DNA of 30,488 bases. Source: JAJKIP01 sp040509055. Its GTDB lineage: Bacteria; Bacteroidota; Bacteroidia; Chitinophagales; Chitinophagaceae. The stretch lies in NCBI GenBank assembly GCA_040509055.1, contig JBEVLT010000459.1:1-30488 (forward strand), given 5' to 3'. The notes beneath the pieces are model-generated. The model made no database searches and was not told the origin of the DNA. It worked only from the letters and a program-made list of their open reading frames with translations. Shown here one piece after another: positions 17,778 through 26,574 of this stretch (the first letter of the stretch is position 1; the number at the start of each line of letters is the position of its first letter). Position numbers and translations under genes: made by a program.

Positions 17778-18670
17778 TGGTGATCGTACAGTTATTGGGT
17801 GGCATGGGCAACCAGATGTTCCAGTATGCGCTGGGCAAACACCTGGCCCTGCTCAACCGGGCAGAGCTGAAGCTGGATACCAGTATCCTGCTGAACTGGA
17901 CGCCCGGCAAGCATGCGGTGAACCGGGGGTTTGACCTGGATATTTTTAACCTCTCTCCCGTGTTTGCTTCAAAAAAGGAGATCAAAAAATACCATACTGA
18001 CGGCTTCCCGGTACTGGACAAAGTGTTCTTTAAGCTAAGGGAAAAACTACAGGGCAACCGGATGACGAAAGAAAAGCATTTTCATTTCGACCCGGCTGTA
18101 TTGCAGGCGGGTGGCGACCTGTACCTGGCCGGCACCTGGCAGTCGTACAAATATTTTGAAGCCATCGAAGAAGAGATCAGGAAAGACTTTGCATTCAGCT
18201 TGCCGCTGTCGCCCGCCGCTGAAGCATTGAAGCAGCAACTGGTGCAAACCAATTCGGTTTGCCTGAACGTGCGCCGGACAGACTATGTGTCGGTAGCTGC
18301 TACCTCCAGCATCATGGCGCCCGTCGGTATCGGTTATTATAAAAAAGCCCTGCGGAAAATGCAGGAGCTGCAGGGAGATTTCAGCGTCTTTGTTTTTTCA
18401 GACGATATTGAATGGTGCCGCACGAACCTGGCATTTATTGAGCAGCCGGTGACGTTTGTGGATCACAGCTATGCCGGCAGGAAGTTCAGCGACTATCTGC
18501 AGCTGATGGCAGCCTGCAAACATTATATCATACCCAATTCCACGTTTGCGTGGTGGGGTGCCTGGCTCAACGGGAGTTCATCCAAAACGGTGATCGCACC
18601 GGTGGAGTGGTTCAACGATCCATCGGTCAGCAGTGCTGATCTCATTCCTTCATCCTGGATAAGGTTATAA
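17777..18670 (+). CDS. GT11 alpha-1,2-fucosyltransferase-like
   Basis: 297 residues, a full-length GT11. MVIVQLLGGMGNQMFQYALG opens the protein. The HxRRxDY-type donor motif appears as CLNVRRTDYV with Asn in the His position. FVFSDDIEWCR and IIPNSTFAWWGAWL complete the family signature. GT11 enzymes transfer fucose, sometimes another 6-deoxyhexose, in alpha-1,2 linkage from a GDP-sugar. GDP-fucose synthesis genes are not in this window. Starts within the preceding stop codon. Confidence 0.92.
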   Translation: MVIVQLLGGMGNQMFQYALGKHLALLNRAELKLDTSILLNWTPGKHAVNRGFDLDIFNLSPVFASKKEIKKYHTDGFPVLDKVFFKLREKLQGNRMTKEKHFHFDPAVLQAGGDLYLAGTWQSYKYFEAIEEEIRKDFAFSLPLSPAAEALKQQLVQTNSVCLNVRRTDYVSVAATSSIMAPVGIGYYKKALRKMQELQGDFSVFVFSDDIEWCRTNLAFIEQPVTFVDHSYAGRKFSDYLQLMAACKHYIIPNSTFAWWGAWLNGSSSKTVIAPVEWFNDPSVSSADLIPSSWIRL

Positions 18671-18680
18671 CGTTATTATT

Positions 18681-19580
18681 ATGAGTACCGGTTTAAAACT
18701 CAGGTATCTTCGGCTGCTCCGGCAGCTGGGTAAGCGATCGCTGGTGGCTAAATCCGTATTCGGGTTGCCCTATCGCATCAGCCTGGGTGATGGCTTTAGT
18801 GAAAATCCTTTTTACAATCCTTACTCCAATACAGGCGAAATCATCGCGACGGCAGCATGGGTGACGGGACGGCCAAAGCCGGTGGTGTTTGACATCGGCG
18901 GGCATTGCGGGTTCATCGCCTCGCAGCTCGCCGGTATCCTGAAGCAGGACCAGCCGGCCATTTACTCGATAGAGCCGGTGGCCCCTACGTTTGCCGACCT
19001 GGTGGAAACGGTGCAGGTACTTTCACTGCAGCAATCCGTTTTTCCCGTTCCCGTGGCACTGAATGACCAGCCGGGATTTGTAAGATTGAACTATTCCAAA
19101 CGCAATTCGATGCTGGCCCAGATCATCCCGGATGAAGGCGCGTCCAACCAGCGTTCGGGCACTGAAACCTACCTGGCGCCGGCGCAAACACTGGATCAGC
19201 TTTGCGCCACTACGGGTGTGCCCGATGTGATCAAGATCGATGTGGAGGGATGGGAAGTGCACGTGCTGCAGGGTGGCCCGGGCCTGCTGGGTAGCGATGC
19301 GTTTATCAATACCGGCATTTGCCTGGAGTGGAACCCGCAGGCATTGATTGATGTAGGATCGTCTGTCCGGGAACTGTATGGCTTTTTCCGGGACTATCGT
19401 TTCTTTTACCTGAACGATTACGAAGGACAGAAAATGCCTGAGCTGGCAGAGATAGCCGACCCGCTGGCGATCGATCATGTGTGCAACTGTTTTGCCATTC
19501 ACCAGCGGTGCGATCGTGCAGAAGAATGGAAACGGAACTATGAACAACTGAAAGCAAAATACCGTGTCCGCGTTGGCTGA
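18681..19580 (+). CDS. FkbM family methyltransferase
   Basis: 299 residues. Motif I PVVFDIGGHCGFIASQL, strand-2 IYSIEPVAPTF, and PDVIKIDVEGWEVHVLQGG, the standard FkbM block. The N-terminal 60 residues (YRISLGDGFSENPFYNP) resemble other long FkbM enzymes in polysaccharide loci. The last 17 bases overlap the next gene, so the pair is probably co-translated. Target sugar unknown. Confidence 0.87.
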   Translation: MSTGLKLRYLRLLRQLGKRSLVAKSVFGLPYRISLGDGFSENPFYNPYSNTGEIIATAAWVTGRPKPVVFDIGGHCGFIASQLAGILKQDQPAIYSIEPVAPTFADLVETVQVLSLQQSVFPVPVALNDQPGFVRLNYSKRNSMLAQIIPDEGASNQRSGTETYLAPAQTLDQLCATTGVPDVIKIDVEGWEVHVLQGGPGLLGSDAFINTGICLEWNPQALIDVGSSVRELYGFFRDYRFFYLNDYEGQKMPELAEIADPLAIDHVCNCFAIHQRCDRAEEWKRNYEQLKAKYRVRVG

Positions 19581-20496
19581 TATTGCTGTAGTGATACCCA
19601 CGCGCAACCGGGTGGCGGTATTGCACAAGGCGCTTGATACACTGGCGGCGCAAACCCTGTTGCCGGCAGAGGTGATCATTGTGGATGCTTCTGATGAACA
19701 GCAGGTGGAGGTGCGGCAGCAATTGACCGGGGCTTTTGCTGAAAAAGGTGTTATCCTTAACTGGGTAAAAGCCACTCAACAAGGTGCTGCCGCTCAGCGC
19801 AACCAGGGTGTGGCGCTTGCCCGTTATCCTTTCATCCTTTTCATGGATGACGATGCCTACCTGGAGCCGGACGTAGCAGAGAAGCTATGGACCGGTATGC
19901 AAACGCTGCCGCGGGCAGGTGGCATCAATGCCATGATCAAAAACCAGCAGTATACCACACCGGGAACAATCACCCGGTGGATGTGCAACATACTAAGTGA
20001 TAAAAAGGCAGCCACCTATGCCGGCCGCATCATCGGTCCGGCCTGGAACCTGCTGCCGGAAGACCGGGACGACCTGCCGGAGTATGTACCCTGCGAATGG
20101 CTGAATACAACCTGTACGCTGTACCGGAAAGAAGCGTTGCCGTCCCCGGTGTTTCAATCCCACTTCACCGGCTATTCGCTGATGGAAGACGTGTCGCTGT
20201 CGGTGCAGGTGGGCAAAAGCTGGGGCCTGTACAATGCACGCACGGCCCGCATCTACCACGATAGCCAGCCCGGTCAGCATAAAAGCAGCGTGTATGCCCT
20301 GGCGCGCATGGAGCTGGTAAACCGGCATTACGTCATGACGAAGGTGCTGGAGAGAAGATCGGCAAAGGACTATTTCAGATTTTATTTATTCCAGCTTTTT
20401 GGCATCGGCATGGGGCTTACCAGCGCCAAAGGCTGGAAAAACCTGTTCCCGACCATATTCGGAAAACTATCAGGCTTTATTCGTGTATTGAAATGA
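19564..20496 (+). CDS. GT2 family glycosyltransferase
   Basis: 310 residues starting at a GTG inside the preceding FkbM gene. IAVVIPTRNRVAVLHKALDTLAAQ is the classical GT2 N terminus. ILFMDDDAYLEPDVAEKLW holds the metal-binding DDD, and SLMEDVSLSVQVGKSW gives the acidic catalytic-base region (ED). A basic, hydrophobic C-terminal tail (YFRFYLFQLFGIGMGLTSAK) may touch the membrane. An inverting transferase in glycan elongation; donor unknown. ATGA overlap with the next GT2 gene. Confidence 0.87.
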   Translation: MSALADIAVVIPTRNRVAVLHKALDTLAAQTLLPAEVIIVDASDEQQVEVRQQLTGAFAEKGVILNWVKATQQGAAAQRNQGVALARYPFILFMDDDAYLEPDVAEKLWTGMQTLPRAGGINAMIKNQQYTTPGTITRWMCNILSDKKAATYAGRIIGPAWNLLPEDRDDLPEYVPCEWLNTTCTLYRKEALPSPVFQSHFTGYSLMEDVSLSVQVGKSWGLYNARTARIYHDSQPGQHKSSVYALARMELVNRHYVMTKVLERRSAKDYFRFYLFQLFGIGMGLTSAKGWKNLFPTIFGKLSGFIRVLK

Positions 20497-21362
20497 ATAA
20501 GAAAGAAACACCGGCGGTACTGGTAGTGATTACTTCTAAAAACCGGAAACAGATCCTTCCCAAAGCGATCGGTGCGGCGCTGGAGCAAAGCTATTCGAAT
20601 AAGCAGGTAGCTGTTTTTGACGATGCTTCTACCGACGGTACGCAGGAGCTGGAGACGGCATACCCGCAGGTACAATGGCATTTATCGGCCGAGCCGAAAG
20701 GATACCTGTATGCCAGGAACCTGTTCCTGGAGAACACCAGTGCCGGGTTTATCGCCAGCCTTGACGATGATTCGTGGTTCCTTGATAAAGATGCGCTGCA
20801 AACCGCGGTGGATTATTTTATAGCCCATCCGGATGTGGCGGCCATTGCCCTGGATATCCTCAGTCCCGATCAGCCGGTAAAAGTCAATAACGGCATTATG
20901 CCGCAGGAAGCCAATACATTTATCGGTTGCGGTCACCTGCTGCGGGTGAGCGTGATCAATAGCATCGGGAACTATACGCCCAACCCGGGTTATTACGGCG
21001 GCGAGGAAAAAGACCTGTGCATCCGCATCATCGATGCCGGATACCGGATCGTGAAGCTGAACGGGCTGTATGTATGGCACGATAAAACCACTGTGGCCAG
21101 GGATGTGGCCCGGCAGCATCGTTCCGGCGTATGCAATGACCTGGTATTTATGTGGCGCAGAACACCGGGGCTGCTGTTGCTGCCGGCGCTGGCCGCCAAG
21201 CTGTTCAAGCATTTCCTGTTTTCACTGCGGTATAAGAAGGCGCCGCTGGTGAGGCCCTGCCTGAAAGGCTTTGCGGATTTTTTCCGATTTTTGTTTTCCA
21301 GCCGTGTTCAGCGCAGGCCTGTGTCCCTGCCTGCCTTCAAAAAATACATGCGATTTAATTAA
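20493..21362 (+). CDS. GT2 family glycosyltransferase
   Basis: 289 residues. VLVVITSKNRKQILPKAIGAALEQSY, VAVFDDASTDGTQ and IASLDDDSWFLDKDAL give the GT2 nucleotide and metal sites; YYGGEEKDLCIRI carries the ED-type base. A basic tail with LLLLPALAAKLFKHFLFSLRYKK looks amphipathic or membrane-bound. It starts within the stop of another GT2 and ends by overlapping an acyltransferase (TAATG). The two GT2s are clearly different in sequence, so are not a recent duplication. Confidence 0.87.
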   Translation: MNKKETPAVLVVITSKNRKQILPKAIGAALEQSYSNKQVAVFDDASTDGTQELETAYPQVQWHLSAEPKGYLYARNLFLENTSAGFIASLDDDSWFLDKDALQTAVDYFIAHPDVAAIALDILSPDQPVKVNNGIMPQEANTFIGCGHLLRVSVINSIGNYTPNPGYYGGEEKDLCIRIIDAGYRIVKLNGLYVWHDKTTVARDVARQHRSGVCNDLVFMWRRTPGLLLLPALAAKLFKHFLFSLRYKKAPLVRPCLKGFADFFRFLFSSRVQRRPVSLPAFKKYMRFN

Positions 21363-21931
21363 TGGATTTCAGGAAGATCGAGCCACTGTTGTTCCGCATA
21401 CCCGTTGGGTTAGGAAGCCGCTTCCGGGTGTTCCTGTACCGGTTACTTGGCATGAAGACCGGCCATCGCAACCGGTTTGAAGCCGGCCGCGTCAGGCGGG
21501 CTCACCAGGTGCAGATCGGCAGCAACAATGCTTTTTCCAAAGGATTCCAGCTATGGCCACTGGACAGGGCTTATGCGGGTACGCGCATCCGGATCGGGAA
21601 CAAAAATTATTTTAACCGCAACCTGATGCTCGATGCCTGCGGCTATATCGAAATAGGCAACGAGAATATGTTTGGCCCGGACGTATACATCACCGACTCC
21701 AATCATAGTGTTTCCATGGGTGTACCTCCGGCAGCACAACCCATGCAGGCCGGAAAGGTGATCATCGGCAATGGCTGCTGGATAGGCGCCAAAGCCGTTA
21801 TCCTGAAAGACGTGGAGCTGGGCGACTACTGCGTGGTAGCGGCCGGCGCTGTCGTTACAAAAAGCTTTCCTTCCGGCAGCGTGATCGGAGGTGTGCCAGC
21901 CAGACTGATCAAAACAATTTCGGCATCATAA
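21362..21931 (+). CDS. Hexapeptide-repeat O-acetyltransferase (WbbJ/LacA-like)
   Basis: 189 residues. Left-handed beta-helix repeats run from about 45 to 175 (IGSNNAFSKG, IRIGNKNYFNRNLMLDA, IEIGNENMFGPDVYI, VIIGNGCWIGAKAVIL, VELGDYCVVAAGAVV). TDSNHSV holds the catalytic His of the family, and GSVIGGVPARLI is the usual end. It should acetylate a sugar hydroxyl from acetyl-CoA in the cytoplasm. This is a separate route from the MBOAT pair, which acts outside. Confidence 0.9.
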   Translation: MDFRKIEPLLFRIPVGLGSRFRVFLYRLLGMKTGHRNRFEAGRVRRAHQVQIGSNNAFSKGFQLWPLDRAYAGTRIRIGNKNYFNRNLMLDACGYIEIGNENMFGPDVYITDSNHSVSMGVPPAAQPMQAGKVIIGNGCWIGAKAVILKDVELGDYCVVAAGAVVTKSFPSGSVIGGVPARLIKTISAS

Positions 21932-21936
21932 ACAGA

Positions 21937-21956
21937 ACAGGCAATGACCTGCCTGT
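21937..21956 (+). terminator. Small hairpin after the acyltransferase gene
   Basis: Seven-base perfect inverted repeat ACAGGCA / TGCCTGT with a six-base loop, beginning six bases after the stop codon. No T-run follows, so it is not a classical intrinsic terminator; it may slow or process the transcript. The loop contains an ATG that opens a 19-residue mini-ORF. Confidence 0.25.
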
Positions 21957-22003
21957 ATTCGCTACAAAAAATAGCTTTCACTAACAAGTTACCACCAGCA
22001 TGA
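21944..22003 (+). other. Possible 19-codon mini-ORF ending in ATGA overlap
   Basis: ATG lies in the loop of the small hairpin and the frame ends TGA at 22001-22003, overlapping the next gene's ATG at 22000. Peptide starts MTCLYSLQKIAF. Position suggests coupled translation, but chance is possible. Confidence 0.17.
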
Positions 22004-22731
22004 AAATCAGAAACATTGCACGCCGGCTTTTATTCCCCGGTTTTGATATCCATACCCGTTCGCGTGCCGCCCTGTGCAAATACTGGGACGTTGCCGGTAA
22101 GACTGTGCTGGACGCCGGTTGCGGCAACGGTTATTTTTCCAAACTGGCGGTAGAGCATGGCGCCAAAAAAGTAGTAGGGACCAGCTTTGAAGATAAAAAC
22201 ACACAAAAGGCAAAAGCTTTTTTCAAAAAAGAGATCGACGAGGGCCGGATGGAATTCCGTACCGCCAACCTGTATCATCTCGATGCAGATTTCCCGGCAG
22301 AGAGCTTTGATACCGTGATCTGTTATGAAGTAGTGGAACACCTGATGGATGACCAGAAAGTGGTGAACTCTTTTTATCGCCTGCTAAAGCCTGGCGGTGT
22401 GCTGCACCTCTGCGCCCCCAACAAGCTGCACCCGGTGCATGACGGCATTACACCATCGCCTACCGAAGACGGGTGGCATGTGAGAAAAGGATATGATGAA
22501 GCCGATTTCAGGCACCTGGTAGAGACAGCGGGCTTCAAAGCAGAAGCCTTTGCCGGTATCGGTAATAAATACACGTTTAAAACCGACCATTTCGTACGAA
22601 GAATGAGGAAAAAATACGGCCATGCGGCGGCGCTGCCGCTGTTTGTGGCCGCCAACCTGGTCAGCAAAGCAGCAGGATACGGAGATGATATCCGGAAGGC
22701 CTTTTCCATTTATGTGAAGGCGGTAAAGTAA
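22000..22731 (+). CDS. Class I SAM-dependent methyltransferase (UbiG/type-11-like)
   Basis: 243 residues. Motif I is KTVLDAGCGNGYFSKLAVEHGA, followed by VVGTSFED, the motif IV region FDTVICYEVVEHLMDD and the post-motif LKPGGVLHLCAPNKLHPVHD. All are typical of type-11 methyltransferases. No membrane segment. Sits among glycosyltransferases and probably O-methylates a sugar or nucleotide sugar. Preceded by the 68-base gap with the hairpin. Confidence 0.85.
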   Translation: MKIRNIARRLLFPGFDIHTRSRAALCKYWDVAGKTVLDAGCGNGYFSKLAVEHGAKKVVGTSFEDKNTQKAKAFFKKEIDEGRMEFRTANLYHLDADFPAESFDTVICYEVVEHLMDDQKVVNSFYRLLKPGGVLHLCAPNKLHPVHDGITPSPTEDGWHVRKGYDEADFRHLVETAGFKAEAFAGIGNKYTFKTDHFVRRMRKKYGHAAALPLFVAANLVSKAAGYGDDIRKAFSIYVKAVK

Positions 22732-22757
22732 GCCTGCAGCCACCATTAACCTATACC

Positions 22758-23417
22758 ATGAGTATCAAAGCCATCATCAAGAAAGTTCTTTTTTCCGAAG
22801 GAAATATACAAACCATTAAAGGCGGTCCGTCGGCCGGTATGAAGACCAGCTTCAATGTAGACACCCGCTCCCATCATCTGCTCGGACTGTATGAAAGAGA
22901 AATACATGCCTGGCTGCGGAAGGGCATCAGCAAGGCGGCTACGCTGGTAGATATTGGCGCTAACCAGGGTTATTTCGTGCTCGCTTTTCTGAAAACGGGT
23001 AAGAAGGTGATTGCCTGCGAGCCGGGAGATATCAGCAGCGAACTGGTTCACAATGCATCCCTGAACGGGTACGAGGTCAATAAGGATTATATATTGGAAA
23101 AAAGACTGGTGGGTGCGCAGCCGGGCTATGTAAGCATCGAAGAGCTGATACAAGGCAGTCCCGGTCCTTTCTTTTTCCTGGTAGATATAGATGGCGGGGA
23201 ATACGAACTGCTACAAACCTGCGGGCCGGACTTCGATTATTCCAAAGCTACCTGGCTGTTTGAAACGCATTCCCCGGAGCTGGAGGCGCAATGCGTGCAA
23301 TACCTGCAGCAAAAAGGGTATAAGACAACGATCATTAAAAATAAATGGTGGCGGTTCCTGATGCCCGAACGGCGCGGCCTCGAACACAACCGGTGGCTCT
23401 ATGCGGAGTACAGGTAG
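22758..23417 (+). CDS. Short FkbM-like methyltransferase
   Basis: 219 residues, shorter than the other FkbM proteins here. ATLVDIGANQGYFVLAFL (motif I) and VIACEPGDISSELVHN are clear, while the DIEGAE block is changed to FFFLVDIDGGEYELLQ. ATWLFETHSPELE follows as usual. The C-terminal part is rich in Trp and Arg. The loop between motifs is short, which may mean a smaller acceptor. Assigned by motif order; activity inferred. Confidence 0.75.
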   Translation: MSIKAIIKKVLFSEGNIQTIKGGPSAGMKTSFNVDTRSHHLLGLYEREIHAWLRKGISKAATLVDIGANQGYFVLAFLKTGKKVIACEPGDISSELVHNASLNGYEVNKDYILEKRLVGAQPGYVSIEELIQGSPGPFFFLVDIDGGEYELLQTCGPDFDYSKATWLFETHSPELEAQCVQYLQQKGYKTTIIKNKWWRFLMPERRGLEHNRWLYAEYR

Positions 23418-23436
23418 CAAGTGGCCGCACTAGATC

Positions 23437-23472
23437 ATGTATTATAAGACAGATAAATCGGTGAACGGGTGA
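23437..23472 (+). other. Possible 11-codon mini-ORF ending in GTGA overlap
   Basis: ATG at 23437 begins MYYKTDKSVNG and stops TGA at 23470-23472, overlapping the GTG start of the next gene. It occupies most of the 51-base gap. Could set the reading of the downstream GTG by coupling; short enough to be chance. Confidence 0.15.
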
Positions 23473-24680
23473 AAGTATTGGTTGCCCACCCGGGTACGCA
23501 GTATTCGCACCAGCTGGTAAAACAACTGGAGCAGCGGGGACTGTTATACCGGTTCTACACAGGTTTTGCCATGGCGCAGGGCAGTCGCCTGCACCGGCTT
23601 TTTTCTTTGCTGCCACAACGCGTGCAGAAAAAGCTGAGCAACCGCATCATCACTGGTGTGCCGGCGCATAAAGTACGGCCCATCATGCTGCCGGAAGCAA
23701 AGTCATTGTATAAACTATCCAAAGGAGCCAGCAGCGAAGCGGTCTTTTACGAGCGGAATAAAAAATTTCAGGAAGCCATACCCGACAGTGCGTTAAAGGC
23801 GTGCGATGTGGTCATTGGCTTTGATACCTCCAGCTGGATATTGCAGCAACGGTGCCGGGCGCTGGGTAAAAAGTTCATCTTGGACGTCAGTATTGCGCAC
23901 CCGCTTTCGAAGCGGGCCATCTATGCACAGATTGCGGCAGCCTATCCCGATTGGAAATTTGCATTGAAAGATAAGTCCGATCAGCTGGTTGCCATCGAGC
24001 AGCAGGAGATGGAGCAGGCCGATGTCATTGCCGTGGCCAGTTCGTTCAGCCGGCACACGCTGATCGAGAACAATGTTTCGCCTTCTAAAATAGCAGTGAA
24101 TGGTTATGGCGTGCATGCCGGTGATTTTTTACCGGCGGAGAAACAACAGGGAGGGCCTGTAAAATTTGTATTTGTCGGCCTCGTGGATGCACGCAAAGGC
24201 ATTCCCCTGCTGCTGGATGCGTGGGAAGGGACCAGGCATGCCGGTGCAAGCCTTACCCTGATCGGCCCGGTAGAAACGGGTATCCGTGAGCTGATCGCAA
24301 CCCGGTATCCCGGTGTGATCGTCAAAGGCAAGCTGCCTTTTGCCGAACTGAAAAAGGAACTGCCGCTGTATGATGCAATGGTATTCCCCAGCTATTTCGA
24401 AGGGTTTGGGCTGGTGGTACCTGAAGCCATGGCCTGTGGCCTGCCGGTAATTACGACCAGTGCTACCTGCGGCCCGGATGTGATGGAAGACGGTGTGGAG
24501 GGCCGGGTGATTCCTGCCGGCAATATTGATCGCCTGCGGCAGGCCCTTCAGGAATTTATTGATAACCGCGACAGGCTGGGCGAAATGAGCCGGCACGCGA
24601 GGGCCAAAGCCCTGCAGCATACATGGGAAGCCTATGGTGCGCGATGGGAGCAGCTGATCCGGCAAACCCTTGCGGGCTGA
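23469..24680 (+). CDS. GT4 family glycosyltransferase
   Basis: 403 residues from GTG 23469, where KVLVAHPGTQYSHQLV gives the first strand. KFVFVGLVDARKGIPLLLDAW opens the donor domain. FPSYFEGFGLVVPEAMACGLPVI is the classical GT4 motif with the EGFG and E7 glutamates intact, and VIPAGNIDRL follows. A retaining transferase in the cytoplasm using a nucleotide-sugar donor; donor cannot be read. Spacer of 50 bases to the next gene. Confidence 0.9.
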   Translation: MKVLVAHPGTQYSHQLVKQLEQRGLLYRFYTGFAMAQGSRLHRLFSLLPQRVQKKLSNRIITGVPAHKVRPIMLPEAKSLYKLSKGASSEAVFYERNKKFQEAIPDSALKACDVVIGFDTSSWILQQRCRALGKKFILDVSIAHPLSKRAIYAQIAAAYPDWKFALKDKSDQLVAIEQQEMEQADVIAVASSFSRHTLIENNVSPSKIAVNGYGVHAGDFLPAEKQQGGPVKFVFVGLVDARKGIPLLLDAWEGTRHAGASLTLIGPVETGIRELIATRYPGVIVKGKLPFAELKKELPLYDAMVFPSYFEGFGLVVPEAMACGLPVITTSATCGPDVMEDGVEGRVIPAGNIDRLRQALQEFIDNRDRLGEMSRHARAKALQHTWEAYGARWEQLIRQTLAG

Positions 24681-24730
24681 CATGAATAATTTTGAATACG
24701 ACTTTATAACTGCTGAATAGCAAGAAAACT

Positions 24731-25351
24731 ATGGCAAGAAATAAACCACCGGCCTGGCTGTACAAGCGTACTTCCGTGCTGAATATCCTGCACCGGCTTC
24801 ACCTGGCGGCGCCGCATAGCCAGATGACGGAAGATGAAATGAATTGCCTGCAGCGGCATGCCACAGGCAAACACAAAGCACTGGAGATCGGTACTTATAT
24901 GGGCGTAACGGCCAATATCATCGCCGGTGCCATGGCGCCGGATGGGGAGCTCACGTGCGTAGACCCCTTTGCGGCGCCCGCCGGCCAAACGCATCCCGGT
25001 CTGCAGATGACGCTGCGCCAGCTGAAAAGAAACAAGCTGCTGCCAAAGGTGAAGTTCCTGCAGGGCTTCAGTACCGATGCCGCCATCAAGGCAAAGATTC
25101 CAGATGGCCTCGACCTGATGCTCGTGGATGGAGACCATTCCTATGCTGGTATCCAAAACGACTGGGACATTGTTTGCGCCAAATTGCAGAACGGTGGCAT
25201 CCTTTGCCTGCACGATACAACCATACCGGCTGCGGAACCATACAAGAATTTCGGAAGCGTTGAGTTTTATAATAAGATCGTTCAGCACGACAGCCGGTTC
25301 CGGTATATCGAAACGGTGTACAGCATGAACGTGCTTCAAAAAATCTCCTGA
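24731..25351 (+). CDS. SAM-dependent methyltransferase (Methyltransf_24-like)
   Basis: 206 residues. ALEIGTYMGVTANIIAGAM (motif I), LTCVDPFAAP, and LDLMLVDGDHSYAGIQNDW followed by LQNGGILCLHDT match the cephalosporin-hydroxylase/macrocin-type group of small methyltransferases, with the DGDHSY metal-site motif. Those enzymes often need a divalent metal and O-methylate sugars. It lies four bases before a GT4 gene. The 50-base gap upstream holds only a 12-codon frame (24682-24720). Confidence 0.85.
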   Translation: MARNKPPAWLYKRTSVLNILHRLHLAAPHSQMTEDEMNCLQRHATGKHKALEIGTYMGVTANIIAGAMAPDGELTCVDPFAAPAGQTHPGLQMTLRQLKRNKLLPKVKFLQGFSTDAAIKAKIPDGLDLMLVDGDHSYAGIQNDWDIVCAKLQNGGILCLHDTTIPAAEPYKNFGSVEFYNKIVQHDSRFRYIETVYSMNVLQKIS

Positions 25352-25355
25352 GCCG

Positions 25356-26510
25356 ATGCGGGTATTGGTCATTTGTGCAGCCGGTTATATTTCAGGAAAG
25401 GAAAAAGTGAGCCTGGACCTCCTGAAAGGCTTGAAGGAGACCGGGCACGAGGTGTGCTGCGCCGTATCCAACTGGAGCAACGGCGAATTTACAGCCCGGC
25501 TGCAGCAGGAACATATCCCCTACAAAAAGCTCAGGCTGGGATTCCTGTCCAAAACCCTGGACCGCGCTGCAGTGAAAATGACGCTGCTACAGGGCTGGTA
25601 CTGGCCAGGGCTGCTGCTCCGGTACCGGTCGCTTACCCGGCAGTTCAGGCCCGACGTGGTGATCCATACCAATTTTCACCATGCCTTCCTGCTGTACCCG
25701 GCACTGCAGGCGCGTGACCAGCTGCACATGTACCACAGCCATGAATCCATTCTCAACGCAGGATTTTACAGCAAGCTGTTCAAACGGTTTGAAAAAAGGA
25801 TCCGTGTGTTTATCGGTGTCTCGCAGTTCGTAACGCGGCGGCTGGCAGCCCTGGGCCTCAGCCATACTAGGACGATCTATAACGGGGTCACACCGATCGA
25901 TCCTCCGCAAAAAGAAGTCACGGGCAACGTTTTTACCATCGGGATCGTAGGCCAGGTAGGTGCCTGGAAGGGGCACGAAGACCTGGTGGATGCCCTGGAG
26001 CTTTTGCAGCGGCAATCTGCCGTGCCGTTCCGGCTTTTCATTTATGGCAACGGCCCTGCCGGTTTTATAGCATCGGTGAAGCAGCGTATCGCCGGTAAAG
26101 GCCTCGAAGACCTGGTGACCTGGAAAGGGTATGAGAGCGAGCTGGCGAATATTTACCGCGATCTAGATGTGGTTTGCGTTCCTTCCCGCTCCGAAGAGCC
26201 GTTCGGTCTATCCGCCGTGGAGCCGGGATTGTTTTCTTTGCCGGTCATCGTGAGCAACCGGGGCGGCCTCCCCGAGATCGTCAGGCACGAGCAGAACGGA
26301 TTTATTACCGATGCCGGTGCGCCGGACCAGCTGGCCCGTTACCTGCAGGTACTGCTGGAGGACCGGGCTCTGGCGCAGCAGATGGGGCAGCGGCACCGCG
26401 CCATCGTACTACAGGAGTTTACCTACAGGAAGTTTATAACTGACTGGAATACATTGCTAAGAGAGTATGCTTCGGGTCTGCCCCGGCATTCAGCAGGCGT
26501 TTCGCGATAA
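25356..26510 (+). CDS. GT4 family glycosyltransferase
   Basis: 384 residues. MRVLVICAAGYISGKEKVSLDLL is the acceptor-side start, with VIHTNFHHAFLLYPAL and MYHSHES in the cleft. FTIGIVGQVGAWKGHEDLVDALELL begins domain two, and VPSRSEEPFGLSAVEPGLFSLPVIVSNRGGLPEIV is a typical GT4 donor motif (EPFG instead of EGFG). Retaining transfer in the cytoplasm; sugar unknown. An open frame for the membrane protein downstream overlaps its last 44 bases, though the better start lies beyond the stop. Confidence 0.9.
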   Translation: MRVLVICAAGYISGKEKVSLDLLKGLKETGHEVCCAVSNWSNGEFTARLQQEHIPYKKLRLGFLSKTLDRAAVKMTLLQGWYWPGLLLRYRSLTRQFRPDVVIHTNFHHAFLLYPALQARDQLHMYHSHESILNAGFYSKLFKRFEKRIRVFIGVSQFVTRRLAALGLSHTRTIYNGVTPIDPPQKEVTGNVFTIGIVGQVGAWKGHEDLVDALELLQRQSAVPFRLFIYGNGPAGFIASVKQRIAGKGLEDLVTWKGYESELANIYRDLDVVCVPSRSEEPFGLSAVEPGLFSLPVIVSNRGGLPEIVRHEQNGFITDAGAPDQLARYLQVLLEDRALAQQMGQRHRAIVLQEFTYRKFITDWNTLLREYASGLPRHSAGVSR

Positions 26511-26574
26511 ATACCGACCTTTGCAGGCTATTACATTACAACACCCGTCCGTTTCTATCGGCCAACCAGGTACC

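Noticed and set aside
19564..21362. Adjacent GT2 genes as a recent tandem duplication
   Set aside because: Sequences outside the shared GT2 motifs are not alike, and the C-terminal halves differ, so they are ordinary paralogues.
26511..26574. Possible Bacteroidota promoter (CCTTTGCAGG) before the polymerase gene
   Set aside because: The -7 box should be TAnnTTTG, but here the bases before TTTG are GACC, and no good -33 TTG is spaced correctly.
26467..26574. Extended N terminus of the polymerase overlapping the GT4 gene
   Set aside because: The 36 extra residues are polar, read across the GT4 stop region, and precede a natural Met followed by a basic stretch and the first membrane segment.
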